This document shows, in pieces, positions 45,955-57,131 of a DNA stretch of 64,000 nt. This stretch comes from Pseudomonadales bacterium. Its GTDB lineage: Bacteria > Pseudomonadota > Gammaproteobacteria > Pseudomonadales > Azotimanducaceae. The position numbers were made by a program, and so were the translations under genes. The stretch is from contig JANQPF010000008.1 in the NCBI GenBank assembly GCA_028285415.1, positions 124,001 through 188,000 of the forward strand, read 5' to 3'. Position 1 is the stretch's first letter. The number at the start of each line of letters is the position of its first letter. The notes beneath the pieces were generated by a model that saw nothing but the letters and a program-made list of their open reading frames with translations, did no database searches and was not told the origin of the DNA.

Positions 45955-46677
45955 ATGCGTGATTCGAACTCTGAGAATCAAGGTCAGGTGCAGTTTTTCC
46001 TGACACCAAAGCACCCCTGCTCCTATCTCAACCGCAACAACGCCCAGACGCTGTTTTTCGATCCACGCAGGATCATTACCACCTCAATGTACCAGGCGCT
46101 GACCGACCAGGGGTTCCGGCGCAGCGGCAGTCACCTCTACCGCCCCCACTGCGGCAGCTGCCAGGCCTGCATACCCACCCGCGTGCCGGTCTCGCGGTTC
46201 CAGCCGAACCGCAGCCAGCGGCGGGCGCTCAGCCGCAACACCGATCTCGAAGTGAGGATTGAAGAGGCCACGTTCAGCCGCAGGCACTATCACCTCTACG
46301 AGCGCTACATCAGCCTGCGCCACGCCGACGGTGACATGTACCCTGCCAGCGAGGACCAGTATCGGTCTTTCCTGCTGAGCCCCTGGTCGAACAGCGTATT
46401 CGTCTCGGTTTATGACGGTGAGCGGCTGTTGAGCGTGGCCGTCACCGACAAACAGCCGCAGGGGCTGTCCGCCATCTACACCTTCTTTGAGCCAAACGAG
46501 GCCCAGCGCAGTCTCGGAACCTTGAGCATCCTCAAGCAGATTGAGCTCTGCCGTGAGTGGGAATTGCCCTACCTGTATCTGGGTTACTGGATCAAAGACT
46601 GCGACAAGATGAGCTACAAGACCCAGTACCGGCCGACCGAGCTTTTCGTCAACAACAAATGGATCAGCCTGAGCTGA
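45955..46677 (+). CDS. bpt: Aspartate/glutamate leucyltransferase (Bpt)
   Basis: 240 residues. The bacterial homologue of eukaryotic Ate1; it adds Leu to N-terminal Asp/Glu and so feeds the N-degron pathway. The N-terminal region has HPCSYLNRNNAQTLFFDP and the Cys pair YRPHCGSCQACIPTRVPV. The C-terminal GNAT-like region has YERYISLRHADGDMYPASEDQYRSFL and LPYLYLGYWIKDCDKMSYKTQYRPTEL. With Aat and ClpS in the same cluster the pathway can process Lys, Arg, Asp and Glu N-termini. Confidence 0.95.
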   Translation: MRDSNSENQGQVQFFLTPKHPCSYLNRNNAQTLFFDPRRIITTSMYQALTDQGFRRSGSHLYRPHCGSCQACIPTRVPVSRFQPNRSQRRALSRNTDLEVRIEEATFSRRHYHLYERYISLRHADGDMYPASEDQYRSFLLSPWSNSVFVSVYDGERLLSVAVTDKQPQGLSAIYTFFEPNEAQRSLGTLSILKQIELCREWELPYLYLGYWIKDCDKMSYKTQYRPTELFVNNKWISLS

Positions 46678-46705
46678 GCGGCACGGTGCTGCGTTTTGCC
46701 TTTAG

Positions 46706-46969
<264 letters not shown>

Positions 46970-46974
46970 CCGAC

Positions 46975-49242
46975 TCAGGCCTCGACGGGGTCGAGGATGT
47001 CGACGGAAAGCTCATCGTTTTCTACCGAAATCCGCACCGTCCCACCAGACTTAGACAGCTCACCAAACAACAGGTCCTCAGCCAGCTGCCGCTTGATCTT
47101 CTCCTGGATCAGGCGTTGCATCGGACGCGCGCCCATCTTCTCGTCGTAACCCTCACGGGCCAGCCAGTCGAGCGCCTCGTCGTCCACTTCGAGGGTTACC
47201 CGCTTGTCGTCGAGCTGCGCCTGCAGCTCGGTGAGAAACTTGTCCGCAACGGTACGTACAACTTCCAGCGGCAGCTTGCCGAACTGCACGATGGCGTCGA
47301 GGCGGTTGCGGAACTCCGGCGTGAACATGCGCTTCAACACTTCCATACCGTCGGCGGCGTTGTCCTGCTCGACGAAGCCAATGGATGCGCGATCCATTTC
47401 CTGCGCGCCCGCGTTGGTGGTCATGATCAGCACGACGTTGCGGAAATCGGCCTTGCGTCCGTTGTTGTCGGTCAGCGTGCCGTGGTCCATGACCTGCAGC
47501 AGCAGGTTGAACACTTCCGGGTGTGCCTTCTCAATCTCATCGAGAAGCACCACGCTGTGCGGATGTTTCGTTACCGCTTCGGTCAGGAGCCCGCCCTGGT
47601 CGAAGCCGACGTATCCGGGCGGAGCGCCAATGAGCCGCGAGACCGTGTGGCGCTCCATGTACTCGGACATGTCATAGCGCAGGAGCTCAACGCCCATGAT
47701 GTTGGCAAGCTGACGGCAGACTTCGGTCTTACCGACGCCGGTGGGTCCGGCAAAGAGGAAGCATCCCGTCGGCTTCTCACCGGACTTGAGCCCAGCTCGC
47801 GACATTTTGATCGAGTTCGCGAGCTGCTCGATGGCCTCGTCCTGGCCGAAGACGACCATTTTCAGCTTCTCGTCCAGATCTTTGAGCGCTTCTTTGTCCG
47901 AGCTTGTGACCTGCGCAGAGGGTATGCGCGCTATTTTTGCAACAACCTGCTCGACGTCGTTTGCGCCGATGCTCTTTTTACGGCGGCTGGCCGGCAGCAG
48001 CTGCTGGGCCGCACCGGCCTCGTCGATGACGTCGATCGCCTTGTCAGGCATGAACCTGTCGTTGATGTATTTGGCGGCAAGCTCTGACGCCGTGCGCAGA
48101 GCCTTGTCCGTGTAGCGCACGCCGTAATGCTCTTCGAATCGTGTTTTCAGCCCTTTGAGAATCCGGTACGTATCTTCGGTGTCGGGCTCGATCACGTCGA
48201 CCTTCTGGAAACGACGCGACAGCGCCCGGTCTTTGTCGAAGATGCCCCGATATTCCTGATAGGTCGTTGAGCCCATGCACTTGATCTGACCGGAGGTCAG
48301 CAACGGTTTGAGGAGGTTGGAGGCGTCCATGACCCCGCCGGAAGCAGCACCCGCACCAATGATCGTGTGCACCTCGTCGATGAAGAGGATGGAGTTGTCT
48401 TTCTTCTTCAGTTCGTTCAAGACAGCTTTGAAGCGCTTCTCGAAATCACCCCGGTACTTGGTACCCGCAAGGAGCGCGCCCAGGTCGAGAGAGAAAATCT
48501 CCGCATCCTCGACCACTTCCGGAACCTGACCGTCGACGATACGTTTGGCAAGGCCTTCCGCAATGGCGGTTTTGCCTACGCCGGATTCACCAACGAGGAG
48601 CGGGTTGTTCTTGCGCCGTCGACACAGCACCTGGATGACGCGTTCGAGCTCGGCATCACGTCCGACCAGCGGATCGATACGGCCGGCTTTTGCCTCTTCG
48701 TTCAGATTCGTCGCAAACGACTCGAGCGCGCTTTGACTGCCGGCCTCGCCGCCAGCCTCGTCCTCGGCCTCACCAATGCCTTCGCCACCCTCCTCTTCTT
48801 CTCCCGGCACCTTGGTAATGCCGTGAGAGATGTAGTTGACGACATCGATGCGGGCGATGTTCTGCTGCTTGAGAAAGTAAACGGCCTGGCTTTCCTGCTC
48901 GCTGAAAATGGCCACCAGCACGTTGGCGCCGGTCACCTCTTTGCGTCCCGACGACTGCACGTGGAATACCGCCCGCTGGAGCACTCTCTGGAAGCCGAGG
49001 GTGGGCTGCGTTTCCCGTTCCGAATCACCCGCAGGGATCAGCGGCGTGGTGGAGTCGATGTACTGTTCCAGGTCCTGGCGGAGCTTGTCGACGTCCGCAC
49101 CAATTTTCTTGAGCACGTCGATCGCAATGTCGTTGTCCAGGAGTGCCAGCAACAGATGCTCAACGGTCATGAATTCATGCCGTTTGCTCTTGGCAACCCG
49201 GAAGGCTTCGTTCAGCGTCGTCTCTAAATCTTTACTCAGCAT
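46975..49242 (-). CDS. clpA: ATP-dependent Clp protease ATP-binding subunit ClpA
   Basis: 755 residues. A double-ring AAA+ unfoldase that feeds ClpP. An N-domain (residues 1-150, ClpS docking) opens [37 protein letters not shown] Gly/Glu-rich linker ([21 protein letters not shown]) follows. D1 Walker A is [16 protein letters not shown]2 Walker A is [15 protein letters not shown], with the arginine finger region [14 protein letters not shown]. It is encoded just downstream of its adaptor clpS (21 bases). The ClpP-binding loop (IGL/IGF-type) appears as IGFVEQDN. Confidence 0.96.
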   Translation of the reverse strand: MLSKDLETTLNEAFRVAKSKRHEFMTVEHLLLALLDNDIAIDVLKKIGADVDKLRQDLEQYIDSTTPLIPAGDSERETQPTLGFQRVLQRAVFHVQSSGRKEVTGANVLVAIFSEQESQAVYFLKQQNIARIDVVNYISHGITKVPGEEEEGGEGIGEAEDEAGGEAGSQSALESFATNLNEEAKAGRIDPLVGRDAELERVIQVLCRRRKNNPLLVGESGVGKTAIAEGLAKRIVDGQVPEVVEDAEIFSLDLGALLAGTKYRGDFEKRFKAVLNELKKKDNSILFIDEVHTIIGAGAASGGVMDASNLLKPLLTSGQIKCMGSTTYQEYRGIFDKDRALSRRFQKVDVIEPDTEDTYRILKGLKTRFEEHYGVRYTDKALRTASELAAKYINDRFMPDKAIDVIDEAGAAQQLLPASRRKKSIGANDVEQVVAKIARIPSAQVTSSDKEALKDLDEKLKMVVFGQDEAIEQLANSIKMSRAGLKSGEKPTGCFLFAGPTGVGKTEVCRQLANIMGVELLRYDMSEYMERHTVSRLIGAPPGYVGFDQGGLLTEAVTKHPHSVVLLDEIEKAHPEVFNLLLQVMDHGTLTDNNGRKADFRNVVLIMTTNAGAQEMDRASIGFVEQDNAADGMEVLKRMFTPEFRNRLDAIVQFGKLPLEVVRTVADKFLTELQAQLDDKRVTLEVDDEALDWLAREGYDEKMGARPMQRLIQEKIKRQLAEDLLFGELSKSGGTVRISVENDELSVDILDPVEA

Positions 49243-49263
49243 GTACTTTGCATCACCTCGACG

Positions 49264-49629
49264 TTAGTCCGTCATTTCTACCGTAGACATCAGCGGATGG
49301 TTGTTTTCCTGAGCGTAGAGGTTGACCTGCTCGGATTTCGTTTCCGCGATGTCGCGCGGAAAAATGCCGACAGTGGCCGCACCCTCGGTGTGGACCGTAA
49401 GCATGATCTGAGTGGCCTTTTCTCTATTCATCGAAAAAAACTTCTCGAGTATGTGAACCACAAACTCCATTGGCGTGTAGTCGTCGTTCAGGAGCACGAC
49501 TTTGTACATCGGTGGACGTTTGAGTTCAGGTTTAGCGGTCGCGGTAGCCAGGCCACCTTCACGTTCCTGGTCGGTGCCACCGCCTTCGTCATCTCCCTGC
49601 CACCGGGGGCCGGGTAGTCGCTCTGTCAT
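49264..49629 (-). CDS. clpS: ATP-dependent Clp protease adaptor ClpS
   Basis: 121 residues from the ATG at 49629; a longer frame upstream adds unrelated residues. It recognises destabilising N-terminal residues and delivers substrates to ClpA. Core [75 protein letters not shown] includes the conserved DDYTPM hydrophobic-pocket segment and the HTEG turn. The ribosome site is weak. Operon clpS-clpA. Confidence 0.95.
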   Translation of the reverse strand: MTERLPGPRWQGDDEGGGTDQEREGGLATATAKPELKRPPMYKVVLLNDDYTPMEFVVHILEKFFSMNREKATQIMLTVHTEGAATVGIFPRDIAETKSEQVNLYAQENNHPLMSTVEMTD

Positions 49630-50057
49630 CTTAAGAGTAGTCCATACTTCAGCAATATCGTTTCCGCGGCATCGCTGGGACACGGGTGTTGGACCGATGA
49701 TACCCGCATTGGTGCCGCGATGTCTGCAAGCGGCACAATGTGCCCGATTCCTGTCTAACAGTGGGGGCTTAAAGACCGAATTCAAGTACTCAAGGAGCAT
49801 GCAGCACCTTTAGCTAGACCCTTGACTCCACAAACAATTTTGACCAAAGTCGGCACAGGGGGTGAGACTTCAGGCACAGTTCAGTCTTCCGGCAGGACGG
49901 CAATTGGGGATCGACCAGGCATAACGGACGTATCGATCCGGTGCACGTTGGTCGAAGCCAACCTGGCGATTGAGCAGGTGCCCATCACATTCCCTTACGT
50001 TACAGGCAGTAAACAGCCTACGCGATGATGACGTAACTGCTTGGGAGGGCAGTCGCA
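49630..50057. other. Divergent intergenic region between clpS and cspD
   Basis: 428 bases. It contains the clpS leader on one side and the cspD ribosome site GGGAGG (50043-50048, 9 bases before the ATG) on the other. A 68-codon plus-strand frame (49822-50028) has no ribosome site and no family resemblance. I see no clear promoter hexamers or terminator. A long cold-shock leader RNA is possible but not shown. Confidence 0.6.
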
Positions 50058-50375
50058 ATGGCTAACGGTAAGGTAAAATGGTTCAACAACGCCAAGGGGT
50101 ACGGATTTATCCTGCCCGAGGGGGGCGGTGAGGACCTGTTTGTGCATTACTCCGCCATCCAGATGGATGGCTACAAGACACTCAAAGCCGGGCAGGATGT
50201 CCAGTTCGAGATTGTCGAAGGGCCGAAAGGCCTGCACGCTGTGAACATTCAGGACATCGGGGCCGGTGAGGAGGATACCTCCGGCGCGCTCGGCGTATCC
50301 GTGGATCTCGACGGCGTCAGCGACGATGGTTCAGACTTGGACGATTCGGCAGCGCCCGACGCTTCCTCCGCCTGA
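50058..50375 (+). CDS. cspD: Cold-shock domain protein, CspD-like
   Basis: 105 residues: a cold-shock domain (1-67) with RNP1 KGYGFI and RNP2 LFVHY ([20 protein letters not shown] and [10 protein letters not shown]), followed by a 38-residue acidic tail rich in D, E, S and A. CspD proteins bind single-stranded DNA/RNA and slow replication in stationary phase. The gene is divergent from clpS, as is common in Gammaproteobacteria. The acidic tail is longer than in the enteric protein (74 residues). Confidence 0.92.
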   Translation: MANGKVKWFNNAKGYGFILPEGGGEDLFVHYSAIQMDGYKTLKAGQDVQFEIVEGPKGLHAVNIQDIGAGEEDTSGALGVSVDLDGVSDDGSDLDDSAAPDASSA

Positions 50376-50436
50376 TTGAGCTTGCGGCGCCTGCAAGCGT
50401 CGTGGAGTCCTTGTGCACGCTTTCGATTTTGAGCCG

Positions 50437-50931
50437 TCAATCCTGGTTGCCGGCCGTTTCGTCGCGCCACTGCTGCGCGCGCTGATGATCCGTGGCCGTC
50501 GATTGTACCCAGTGCTGACCTTCTGCTGTCCGCTCCTGCTTCCAGAAAACGGCGTCCGTTTTCAAATAGTCCATGACAAACTCTGCGGCGGCGAACGCCG
50601 CTTCGCGGTGCGCTGAAGCCACCGCAACCAGCACTATCTGCTCGGCGGGCGTCATCGTGCCGACGCGATGGATAACCTGAACTTCGAGCAGCGGCCAGCG
50701 GGCCTCCGCCTGATCGAGAATCCGTTCGATGCTGCTTTCGGTCATACCGGGATAGTGTTCGAGCGTCAGCGTGCTCACGGAGCTTGCGTCACCCGTGCCT
50801 TCATTCAGATCGCGAACGAGTCCGACAAACGTGACGACGGCACCCGCAGCAGCACCATGTCGATCGCGCAGCGCCTGGTACGTTACCGCGACATCGAAAT
50901 CCGCTTCTTCCACGAGAATATGGCGTTGCAC
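50437..50931 (-). CDS. moaE: Molybdopterin synthase catalytic subunit MoaE
   Basis: 164 residues. With thiocarboxylated MoaD it converts cyclic pyranopterin monophosphate to molybdopterin. Blocks: GAVVTFVGLVRDLNEG, LEHYPGMTESSIERILDQAEARW, VIHRVGTMTPAEQIVLVAVASAHREAAFAAAEFVMDYLKTDAVFWKQE (catalytic Lys region). The gene is 36 bases downstream of moaD. The last 25 residues beyond TAEGQHWV are polar and non-conserved. Confidence 0.95.
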   Translation of the reverse strand: MQRHILVEEADFDVAVTYQALRDRHGAAAGAVVTFVGLVRDLNEGTGDASSVSTLTLEHYPGMTESSIERILDQAEARWPLLEVQVIHRVGTMTPAEQIVLVAVASAHREAAFAAAEFVMDYLKTDAVFWKQERTAEGQHWVQSTATDHQRAQQWRDETAGNQD

Positions 50932-50967
50932 TGTTGCTTACCTGCTGATTGTTCGAGACTAACCCGT

Positions 50968-51219
50968 TCAGCCACCTGTTACGGGCGGCAGAAACGCCAC
51001 CTCGTCGCCCGCTCTGAGCGGCTGGTTTAGATCGTCGACCAAATCCTGGTTGACCGCGATGCGCACGTTTTCCTGCTCGATGGCAGACATGCCCGCGCCG
51101 AGCTCCGCACGCAGCACCTCGAGCAGATCCGCAACGCTGCCGGCGGCCAGCTCGAGTTCCTCACGACCGAGATCTTCGCGCAGCGACGCAAAAAACCTCA
51201 CGGTCACCGCCGCCGTCAC
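50968..51219 (-). CDS. moaD: Molybdopterin synthase sulfur carrier subunit MoaD
   Basis: 83 residues, ubiquitin-like beta-grasp. [20 protein letters not shown] at the start and [10 protein letters not shown] with the terminal Gly-Gly needed for adenylation and thiocarboxylation. The start overlaps the moaC stop by 4 bases, so the order moaC-moaD-moaE is tightly coupled. MoeB/MoaA are not adjacent. Confidence 0.94.
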   Translation of the reverse strand: MTAAVTVRFFASLREDLGREELELAAGSVADLLEVLRAELGAGMSAIEQENVRIAVNQDLVDDLNQPLRAGDEVAFLPPVTGG

Positions 51220-51710
51220 GAAGACGCTCCTCGCTGCCAGTCACCGCTCTTGCCGCCGCTTTTGGTCACGAGGCCAAGACCGTCGACGGTCATGCCTTTA
51301 TCGATCGCCTTACACATGTCGTAGATCGTGAGGGCCGCAACGCTGGCAGCCGTCAACGCTTCCATCTCGACGCCCGTCTGCCCGGTGACGCGGCACTCTG
51401 CCTCGATCCGCAGGCTCTGTGCATCAACCGGTGTAAACGAAATCTCCACTTTGCTGAGCGGCAGCGGATGGCAGAGCGGAATCAGATCGGCGCAGCGCTT
51501 GGCGGCCTGAATCCCGGCAACCCGGGCAATAGCCAGCACTTCCCCTTTCGCCACGGCGTTGTCCTCGATGGCTTGGAGCGTTGCCGCCTGCATGTGCACC
51601 GTCGCTTCCGCCACGGCGCGTCGCGCGGTCACTTCTTTTGCCGACACATCTACCATGTTGGCCTCGCCGGCCGCGTTCACATGGCTGAGTCTGGAATTGC
51701 TGTCACTCAT
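51216..51710 (-). CDS. moaC: Cyclic pyranopterin monophosphate synthase MoaC
   Basis: 164 residues. Acts after MoaA to form cyclic pyranopterin monophosphate. [50 protein letters not shown] and [32 protein letters not shown] contain the conserved active-site residues. It is the first gene of moaCDE. moaA is 39 kb away at 10.9 kb on the same strand. Confidence 0.96.
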   Translation of the reverse strand: MSDSNSRLSHVNAAGEANMVDVSAKEVTARRAVAEATVHMQAATLQAIEDNAVAKGEVLAIARVAGIQAAKRCADLIPLCHPLPLSKVEISFTPVDAQSLRIEAECRVTGQTGVEMEALTAASVAALTIYDMCKAIDKGMTVDGLGLVTKSGGKSGDWQRGASS

Positions 51711-51826
51711 CGTCGATCCGATTGATTGCGATCCGTTACCCCCGGGGGTAAAGCGGCATTATGCCTGAAGCCGCTGCCGTTGAGGTGGTATCATTGCGCG
51801 CCTGACAGCGTTGACCCATTCCATCC

Positions 51827-52951
51827 ATGAGCTCAATTTCGACTAACCCGGCCGGCTCCGGCGCGCGCGTCATCGTAGGGATGTCCGGCGGCGTGGATTC
51901 GAGCGTCGCCGCGGCGCTCCTCAAGCGCGAGGGGTATGCGGTCGAGGGACTGTTCATGAAGAACTGGGAAGACGACGACGGCACGGAATACTGCACCGCA
52001 CTCGAAGACCTCGCCGACGCCCGGCGCGTCTGTGAAGCGCTGGGGATTCCGCTGCACCTGGCAAACTTCGCCGCGGAATACTGGGACAACGTCTTCGAAG
52101 ACTTCCTGACCGAATACCGCGCCTCGCGTACGCCCAATCCGGACGTCCTGTGCAACCGGGAAATCAAGTTCAAGCAGTTTGTCGCCTACGCAGAGCGCCT
52201 GGGCGCCGAGTTCATTGCGACAGGTCACTACGCCCGCAGCAGTACGGACGCAGAGGGCTACCACGTGCTGAAAGGGTTGGACGACAACAAGGACCAGACC
52301 TATTTTCTCCAGGCTGTGCCCGCAGCGCAGCTGTCGAAATGCCTGTTTCCGCTTGGCAACTGGCAGAAAGCGGACGTCCGCGCCGAGGCCGAGGCTCTGG
52401 GTTTGCACAACCACGCGCGCAAGGACAGCACCGGTATCTGCTTCATCGGTGAACGCCGCTTCCGCGACTTTCTGGCGCGCTACATCAAAGACGAGCCCGG
52501 CCCCATGGTCGATCAAGAAGGCCGCCGCCTCGGCACCCATCGCGGCCTGCATCACTACACCATCGGTCAGCGTCAGGGTCTCGAACTCGGCGGTCTGCGC
52601 GGCCGGGCGGAGCAGCCGTGGTACGTGCTGAACAAACGCCCCGCCGACAACACGCTGATCGTGACGCAGGACGAGACACAGCTCTTGAGCTGCTGGCTGC
52701 GGGCAGACGAGCCCAACTGGCTGCGGGAGGTCACCCTGCCCCTGAGCTGCCACGCCAAGATCCGCTACCGTCAGAAAGATCAGGCCTGCACGGTCAGCGC
52801 AGCGGCTGACGGTCGCCTGCTGGTCCGGTTTGACGTCCCGCAACGCGCCATCACCGAGGGTCAGTACGTTGCCTTTTATTCCGGCGACGAGATGCTGGGT
52901 GGCGGACGCATCCAACAAACAGAACTTTCCTTGCAACAGAACCCGACATGA
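51827..52951 (+). CDS. mnmA: tRNA 2-thiouridylase MnmA
   Basis: 374 residues. Thiolates U34 of Lys, Glu and Gln tRNAs using sulfur relayed by TusE. PP-loop VGMSGGVDSSVAAALLKREGY, catalytic cysteines in NPDVLCNREIKF and STGICFIGERRFRDFL, and the C-terminal beta-barrel region are intact. The stop overlaps purB by 4 bases; mnmA-purB linkage is common in Gammaproteobacteria. Its sulfur partners tusDCBE are at 36-37 kb. Confidence 0.96.
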   Translation: MSSISTNPAGSGARVIVGMSGGVDSSVAAALLKREGYAVEGLFMKNWEDDDGTEYCTALEDLADARRVCEALGIPLHLANFAAEYWDNVFEDFLTEYRASRTPNPDVLCNREIKFKQFVAYAERLGAEFIATGHYARSSTDAEGYHVLKGLDDNKDQTYFLQAVPAAQLSKCLFPLGNWQKADVRAEAEALGLHNHARKDSTGICFIGERRFRDFLARYIKDEPGPMVDQEGRRLGTHRGLHHYTIGQRQGLELGGLRGRAEQPWYVLNKRPADNTLIVTQDETQLLSCWLRADEPNWLREVTLPLSCHAKIRYRQKDQACTVSAAADGRLLVRFDVPQRAITEGQYVAFYSGDEMLGGGRIQQTELSLQQNPT

Positions 52952-54342
52952 CTACAGATACGTCCCTGAATGCGATCAGCGCAACCGACGGCCGGTACGC
53001 GGCGCGGACCGCAGACCTTGCCCCGCTCACGAGCGAGTTTGGCCTCATGCGCTTTCGCGTCCAGGTGGAGTGCGAGTGGCTGATTTTTCTCAGCGCCGCG
53101 AACGACGTTGCGGAGTTTGCGCCGCTGGACGAAGCCGCCCGCGACGGTGTACGCGACCTCTATCGAAAATTCGACAACGCCAGCGCCACTGCCATCAAGC
53201 AGTTCGAGGCAACGACCAACCATGACGTCAAGGCCGTAGAGTACTTTGTCAAAGCCGGCCTCAGAGAGCTGGGGCTTGGCGCTGCGCTCGAGTGGGTACA
53301 CTTCGCGTGCACCTCCGAGGACATCAACAACACCGCCTACGGGCTGATGGTCAAGGCGGCGCGCGACGAAGTCCTGATTCCACGGATGAACGAATTGATC
53401 GAAGCGTTGGACGCGCTTGCCCGGGAGCATGCTGAGCTTGGCATGCTCTCACGTACGCACGGGCAGACCGCCTCCCCCACCACCCTCGGCAAGGAGCTGA
53501 AGAACGTAACGGCAAGGCTCTCGCGGCAGCGCGCTCAGCTCGAACGTGCAGAGATTCTTGGTAAGTTCAACGGCGCGGTCGGCAACTTCAACGCGCACCT
53601 GAGCGCCTATCCGGACGCCGACTGGCCCGCGCTGTCAGCGGATTTTGTGACGGCACTGGGTCTCACGAACAATCCCTGGACCACCCAGATTGAGCCTCAC
53701 GACTACCTGGCAGAAATCTTCCACTGCTTGATGCGTTTCAATCAAATTCTGCTCGATTTCGATCGAGACATGTGGAGTTACATTTCGATCGACTACTTCA
53801 AGCAACGAAAGGTTGAAGGTGAAACCGGGTCTTCGACCATGCCGCACAAGATCAATCCGATCGACTTCGAAAACTCCGAGGGTAACCTCGGCATTGCGAA
53901 CGCCCTGCTCGAGCACATGGCCGCCAAGCTGCCCGTTTCGAGGTGGCAGCGGGACCTGTCCGATTCGACGGTGCTGCGCAACATTGGCACGGCGCTGGCG
54001 CACTGCGACATCGCCTATCAGGCAACGTTGAAGGGCTTGTCGAGACTCGACGTCAACGTCGAGACGATCCATGCTGACCTCGAAGCCAGTTGGGAAGTTC
54101 TTGCAGAGCCGGTGCAGACCGTGATGCGTAAGTACCAGATGGACGAACCTTATGAACGCCTGAAGGCGGCAACGCGCGGTGCGCAGCTGAACGCGGAGCT
54201 GTTTCAGACCATGCTCGCCGATCTCAACCTCCCAGCCGAAGCCGAAACCGAGCTGCGCGGCCTGACGCCAGCCGGTTACGTTGGCGCTGCTGCAGAGCTT
54301 GCACAGAGACCGCTGGACGACAAACCGCTGGACGACAAATAG
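52948..54342 (+). CDS. purB: Adenylosuccinate lyase
   Basis: 464 residues, the enteric-type (about 456) length. It cleaves SAICAR and adenylosuccinate in purine synthesis. Signatures: NAISATDGRYAARTADLAPLTSEFGLMRFRVQVECEWLIFL, HDVKAVEYFVK, FACTSEDINNTAYGLM, the catalytic-His TH-GQTASPTTLGKE and the flexible signature loop GSSTMPHKINPIDFENSEGN. The last 13 residues hold a direct repeat (PLDDKPLDDK). It overlaps mnmA upstream and the GNAT gene downstream (1 base). Confidence 0.96.
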   Translation: MTTDTSLNAISATDGRYAARTADLAPLTSEFGLMRFRVQVECEWLIFLSAANDVAEFAPLDEAARDGVRDLYRKFDNASATAIKQFEATTNHDVKAVEYFVKAGLRELGLGAALEWVHFACTSEDINNTAYGLMVKAARDEVLIPRMNELIEALDALAREHAELGMLSRTHGQTASPTTLGKELKNVTARLSRQRAQLERAEILGKFNGAVGNFNAHLSAYPDADWPALSADFVTALGLTNNPWTTQIEPHDYLAEIFHCLMRFNQILLDFDRDMWSYISIDYFKQRKVEGETGSSTMPHKINPIDFENSEGNLGIANALLEHMAAKLPVSRWQRDLSDSTVLRNIGTALAHCDIAYQATLKGLSRLDVNVETIHADLEASWEVLAEPVQTVMRKYQMDEPYERLKAATRGAQLNAELFQTMLADLNLPAEAETELRGLTPAGYVGAAAELAQRPLDDKPLDDK

Positions 54343-55334
54343 TGGCAGTTCCGGTTCACGTCATCGAAGCCAGCTGGGCAGAGCACCGTGACACGCTCCG
54401 TCAGATACGCGAAGTCGTATTCATTGAGGAACAGGAGGTCCCGCGGGATCTCGAGTGGGACGGCGCTGACGAGGACAGCATTCATTTCCTGGCGGTCAAC
54501 GAGCTCGGCCAATACATCGGCTGCGCCCGCCTTCTACCGAGCGGTCAGATCGGACGCATGGCGGTGCTCGATGCCCATCGCGGTACCGGCATCGGCGCGC
54601 TACTGCTGGAGGCTGCGGTTGAAGCTGGCAAAGCGCGTGGCTTCGACCGCCTTTATCTCCACGCCCAGCAGTATGCTGAGGCGTTCTACCGCAAAGGCGG
54701 CTTCCTGCCGTTCGGCGATCCGTTCAAGGAGGCCGGCATCGATCACATTGCCATGGAGATGAAGCTGCCGCTCGCCTTCAGCGGCAAGGCGGGGCCGGCA
54801 GACGCGAAACCCGCCGTGCGCGAACAACCCGTACGCCCTGCGCTCGAGCATGACGAATCCCGCGCTTTCCAGTTTGATGGGCTCGACGCATCCGCGGCTG
54901 CGCTCAAAGAGGTCATCGCAAGCGCCAGTCGCCGCCTGGTGATCCTGAATCCGTATCTCGACCACGAGCTCTTCGACCGCAGCGACGTTGCCGAGGCCAT
55001 ATCCGCGCTCGCCCGCAGCGCACCCCGGGTTGATATCAGCATCATCATTTTCGACAGCAAGCTCATCGTCGACCGCGGTCATAAGATCGTCGAGCTGGCA
55101 CGACGCCTGGATGAGAAGATCAAAATAAAAATTCTCGACGAGCCGGCAAACGCGGAGACGTCCACATTCGCCTGCGCCGATCTCGACGGTTACTGGCTCA
55201 TGCCGAGCTATGAAAAGTATGCCGGCGTTGCCGATCTCGCCAATCCGGTCACCAACAAGCGCCTGTCCGAAGTCTTCGCCACCGCATGGGAGAAATGCCG
55301 CGACGATATCGAGCTCAGAACGCTGCGTCTGTAG
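54342..55334 (+). CDS. GNAT acetyltransferase fused to a degenerate PLD-like domain
   Basis: 330 residues from a GTG that shares a base with the purB stop. Residues about 5-145 are a GNAT domain close to ElaA/YjcF-like enzymes: LRQIREVVFIEEQEVPRDLEWDG, YIGCARLLPSGQIGRMAVLDAHRGTGIGALLLEAAVEAGKARGFDRLYLHAQQYAEAFYRKGGFLPFGDPF. After a linker, residues about 170-325 form a second domain (LKEVIASASRRLVILNPYLDHELF, KLIVDRGHKIVELARRLDEKIKI) that looks like a PLD-type fold without HKD motifs. The acyl acceptor is unknown. Translation is probably coupled to purB. Confidence 0.82.
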   Translation: MAVPVHVIEASWAEHRDTLRQIREVVFIEEQEVPRDLEWDGADEDSIHFLAVNELGQYIGCARLLPSGQIGRMAVLDAHRGTGIGALLLEAAVEAGKARGFDRLYLHAQQYAEAFYRKGGFLPFGDPFKEAGIDHIAMEMKLPLAFSGKAGPADAKPAVREQPVRPALEHDESRAFQFDGLDASAAALKEVIASASRRLVILNPYLDHELFDRSDVAEAISALARSAPRVDISIIIFDSKLIVDRGHKIVELARRLDEKIKIKILDEPANAETSTFACADLDGYWLMPSYEKYAGVADLANPVTNKRLSEVFATAWEKCRDDIELRTLRL

Positions 55335-55336
55335 CG

Positions 55337-55930
55337 CTAGGTGCGCTCGAGCAAAGCCTGCAGCTCCGCGTAGTCGTTGGCCAGCGGATACTGCGGAAAC
55401 TCCGCGCAAACGTTCTCCGGCGCGCTGAAGAAATAACCTTTGTCCGCTTCCTCGAGCATCGTGACGTCGTTGTAAGAGTCCCCCGCCGCATAAACCTCGT
55501 AGTTGAGCGCATGAAAGGCCTGTACCGAGCGTCGTTTAGGATCGGGCTGCCGGATCGTGTAGTCGACAATGCGGTCGTTCTCCACAACCAGCTTGTGACA
55601 GAGCAGGAACGGCTGATTGAGCTTGGTCATCAATGGTCCGGCAAACTCATAGAACGTGTCCGAGATGATCGCCACCTGGAAGGATTGGCGCGCCCAGGCC
55701 AGGAATTCGAACGCGCCGGGCAGCGGGTCGAGCTTGTCGATCTCTCGCCTGATGTCAGACAGGGTGATCCCTTCGTCGGCAATGATGCCGAGCCGATACT
55801 GCATCAGCTCATCATAAACGGGGATGTCACGCGTGGTTTTCTGCAGCGCCTCGACACCCGTTGCGGCGGCTACCGCCTGCCAGACTTCGGGTACCAGAAC
55901 ACCCTCCAGATCCAGACACAGAACCTTCAA
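55337..55930 (-). CDS. thrH: Bifunctional phosphoserine phosphatase / homoserine phosphotransferase ThrH
   Basis: 197 residues. HAD enzyme that dephosphorylates phosphoserine and can transfer the phosphate to homoserine. HAD motif I is DLEGVLVPEVW near the N-terminus, with Glu where most HAD enzymes have Asp; this is the ThrH mark. IISDTFYEFAGPLM is motif II and AGDSYNDVTMLEEADKGYFFSAP gives motifs III/IV. No other threonine genes are adjacent. It converges on the GNAT gene with a 2-base gap. Confidence 0.94.
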   Translation of the reverse strand: MKVLCLDLEGVLVPEVWQAVAAATGVEALQKTTRDIPVYDELMQYRLGIIADEGITLSDIRREIDKLDPLPGAFEFLAWARQSFQVAIISDTFYEFAGPLMTKLNQPFLLCHKLVVENDRIVDYTIRQPDPKRRSVQAFHALNYEVYAAGDSYNDVTMLEEADKGYFFSAPENVCAEFPQYPLANDYAELQALLERT

Positions 55931-56053
55931 TTTCGCTCCCGGGGTGCTACGAAAATTTGGTGTTACTCAGAGTCGCACACGGACTTAGTGGCAGCTGAGC
56001 CGTAGCGTCAATGTAGGCAGAACGTTCATCGAAGTCCACTGCAGGCTACCGCT

Positions 56054-57103
<1,050 letters not shown>

Positions 57104-57131
57104 TCAAAGTCGCAGGCCCGGCCCCGCCCGT

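Noticed and set aside
49822-50028. 68-codon plus-strand frame between clpS and cspD
   Set aside because: No ribosome site or family resemblance, and it ends just upstream of the cspD ribosome site in what should be leader sequence.
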